NCBI GenBank assembly: GCA_030693105.1
Contig: JAUYBK010000047.1
Coordinates: 1 to 5,729, forward strand
Direction: 5' to 3'
Source of the DNA: Methanobacteriaceae archaeon
GTDB lineage: Archaea > Methanobacteriota > Methanobacteria > Methanobacteriales > Methanobacteriaceae
Length of the DNA stretch: 5,729 nt
Both the position numbers and the translations under genes were made by a program. Positions 5,260-5,729 of the stretch are shown here, in pieces. Below the pieces are notes generated by a model. The model did no database searches and was not told the origin of the DNA. It saw only the letters and a program-made list of their open reading frames with translations. Within the stretch, counting starts at the first letter, position 1. Each line of letters opens with the position of its first letter.

Positions 5260-5340
5260 GTGCACCTATATTTAACTTTATGTATAAATTTGTACAATAA
5301 AGGTTTAAATAGTACATCATATTACATATTTGACAGTGAA
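5260..5340. promoter_or_regulatory. Overlapping trpY/trpE promoters with TRP-box operators
   Basis: TGTACA at 5291-5296 matches the published TrpY consensus exactly. Related hexamers lie in 10-bp register: TGTATA at 5281, AGTACA at 5311 and ATTACA at 5321. The trpE promoter is likely AATAAAGG-TTTAAATA (BRE and TATA, TATA at 5304-5311), giving transcription start near 5330-5335. The trpY promoter is likely the minus-strand TTTATACA at 5288-5281, with start near 5260. The perfect box and the variants lie against or across both TATA elements, so bound TrpY could block TBP or RNA polymerase at each, as known from Methanothermobacter. Confidence 0.72.
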
Positions 5341-5344
5341 TAGT

Positions 5345-5351
5345 AGGTGAT
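5345..5351 (+). promoter_or_regulatory. Strong ribosome binding site upstream of the trpE leader ORF
   Basis: AGGTGAT lies four bases before ATG 5356, ideal spacing for that codon. It is fourteen bases before the trpE GTG at 5366, which is too far for normal use. The site therefore points to the short out-of-frame ORF, not directly to trpE. Confidence 0.6.
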
Positions 5352-5355
5352 CAAT

Positions 5356-5382
5356 ATGAAAGGCTGTGAATGTTTTTGGTGA
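5356..5382 (+). CDS. Possible 8-codon trp leader peptide overlapping the trpE start
   Basis: ATG AAA GGC TGT GAA TGT TTT TGG TGA reads M-K-G-C-E-C-F-W-stop. It has the best ribosome binding site in the region at optimal spacing, ends in a Trp codon directly before the stop, and overlaps the first 17 bases of trpE in another frame. It could be a tryptophan-sensing leader or a device for translational coupling to trpE. Alternatively the T5 run at 5373-5377 may carry one extra base: with four T the ATG would read directly into trpE as MKGCECFGDIKIN. The ORF is seen directly; the function is inference. Confidence 0.4.
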   Translation: MKGCECFW

Positions 5383-5729
5383 CATAAAAATTAATGACGA
5401 ACCTAAAAGAATCAAACTTAAATTAGGATCACCATTCGAAGTTTTTAAAAGGATGTATCATGATTCAGATAGTTCCTTTTTATTAGAATCAATGGAAAGT
5501 GACAGTGGATTGTCTAGGTACTCCATGATAGGTTTTAGGCCTATTGCTATCATTAGGGCCCGTGAGAACTTTTTGGAAATCGAAAATGGTAATGAAACTC
5601 ACCAAATGGATATCGAAAATCCGTTTGAAATTATTAAAGAGTTAATTAAACACGGAAAAGGAAAAAAAGGATTCAGGGGGGGTTTAGTAGGCTATGTATC
5701 CTACGAGGCTGCCCGACACTTTGAACCGG
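5366..5729 (+). CDS. trpE: Anthranilate synthase component I (partial, N-terminal 121 residues)
   Basis: The frame is open from GTG 5366 to the right edge, where the gene is cut; full-length archaeal TrpE is about 430-490 residues. The in-frame stop at 5357-5359 and the lack of other upstream starts favour GTG 5366, giving MNVFGDIKINDEP. The visible part is the N-terminal regulatory subdomain. SSFLLESMESDSGLSRYSMIG (residues 36-56) contains the LLES element that forms the tryptophan feedback site in TrpE. GGLVGYVSYEAARHFEP (105-121) matches the conserved GlvGY.sYe segment that helps separate TrpE/PabB from unrelated proteins. TrpE converts chorismate plus ammonia, supplied by TrpG, to anthranilate, the first committed step to tryptophan, and LLES favours TrpE over PabB. 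The divergent trpY and the TRP boxes support this and suggest the rest of a trp operon continues to the right. Confidence 0.9.
   Translation, partial: MNVFGDIKINDEPKRIKLKLGSPFEVFKRMYHDSDSSFLLESMESDSGLSRYSMIGFRPIAIIRARENFLEIENGNETHQMDIENPFEIIKELIKHGKGKKGFRGGLVGYVSYEAARHFEP

Noticed and set aside
1..5729. CRISPR array, insertion sequence or tRNA gene
   Set aside because: No regularly spaced repeats, transposase frames, terminal inverted repeats or cloverleaf-like segments were seen on either strand.

Overview
The window looks like a stretch of chromosome from a mesophilic hydrogenotrophic methanogen of the Methanobacteriales (Methanobacterium-like). The support is AT-rich DNA, ribosome binding sites of the AGGTGAT type, T-run terminators and TATA-type promoters. 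The gene content also fits: an FmdE-family protein, HypC, and a divergent trpY/trpE pair with a TGTACA operator, an arrangement described in Methanothermobacter. No CRISPR array, insertion sequence or stable RNA gene was seen.

Positions 1-1198 are an eroding accessory region. The N-terminal third of an LtrA-family membrane protein runs off the left edge (minus strand). Next come two truncated genes facing away from each other: the C-terminal tail of an ABC-2 transporter permease (minus, with a further frameshift in a run of seven G) and a TrmB-family regulator without its DNA-binding domain (plus). Both lose their 5' ends within about 10 bases of position 613. The simplest reading is one deletion that removed the regulator's HTH, the shared promoter region, probably an ATPase gene, and most of the permease.

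Positions 1345-4304 hold a plus-strand MurG-like GT-B glycosyltransferase converging on a minus-strand pair: a flavoprotein disulfide reductase (dihydrolipoamide-dehydrogenase fold) followed by an FmdE-family protein. The pair is almost certainly an operon, because the FmdE ribosome binding site overlaps the reductase stop codon. The glycosyltransferase and fmdE stop codons share one TTAA.

Positions 4305-4725 contain hypC (hydrogenase maturation), divergent from the reductase and followed by a T-rich terminator. Positions 4726-5729 contain trpY, an HTH-ACT regulator on the minus strand, divergent from trpE, which is cut by the right edge. Between them lie overlapping promoters and TRP-box-like hexamers in 10-bp register. 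The best ribosome binding site upstream of trpE serves an out-of-frame 8-codon ORF that ends Trp-stop and overlaps the trpE GTG start. It is either a leader peptide or the trace of a one-base error.

Two gene starts are corrected from the longest possible reading frame: fmdE starts at ATG 3005 and hypC at ATG 4456, each directly after a strong ribosome binding site.
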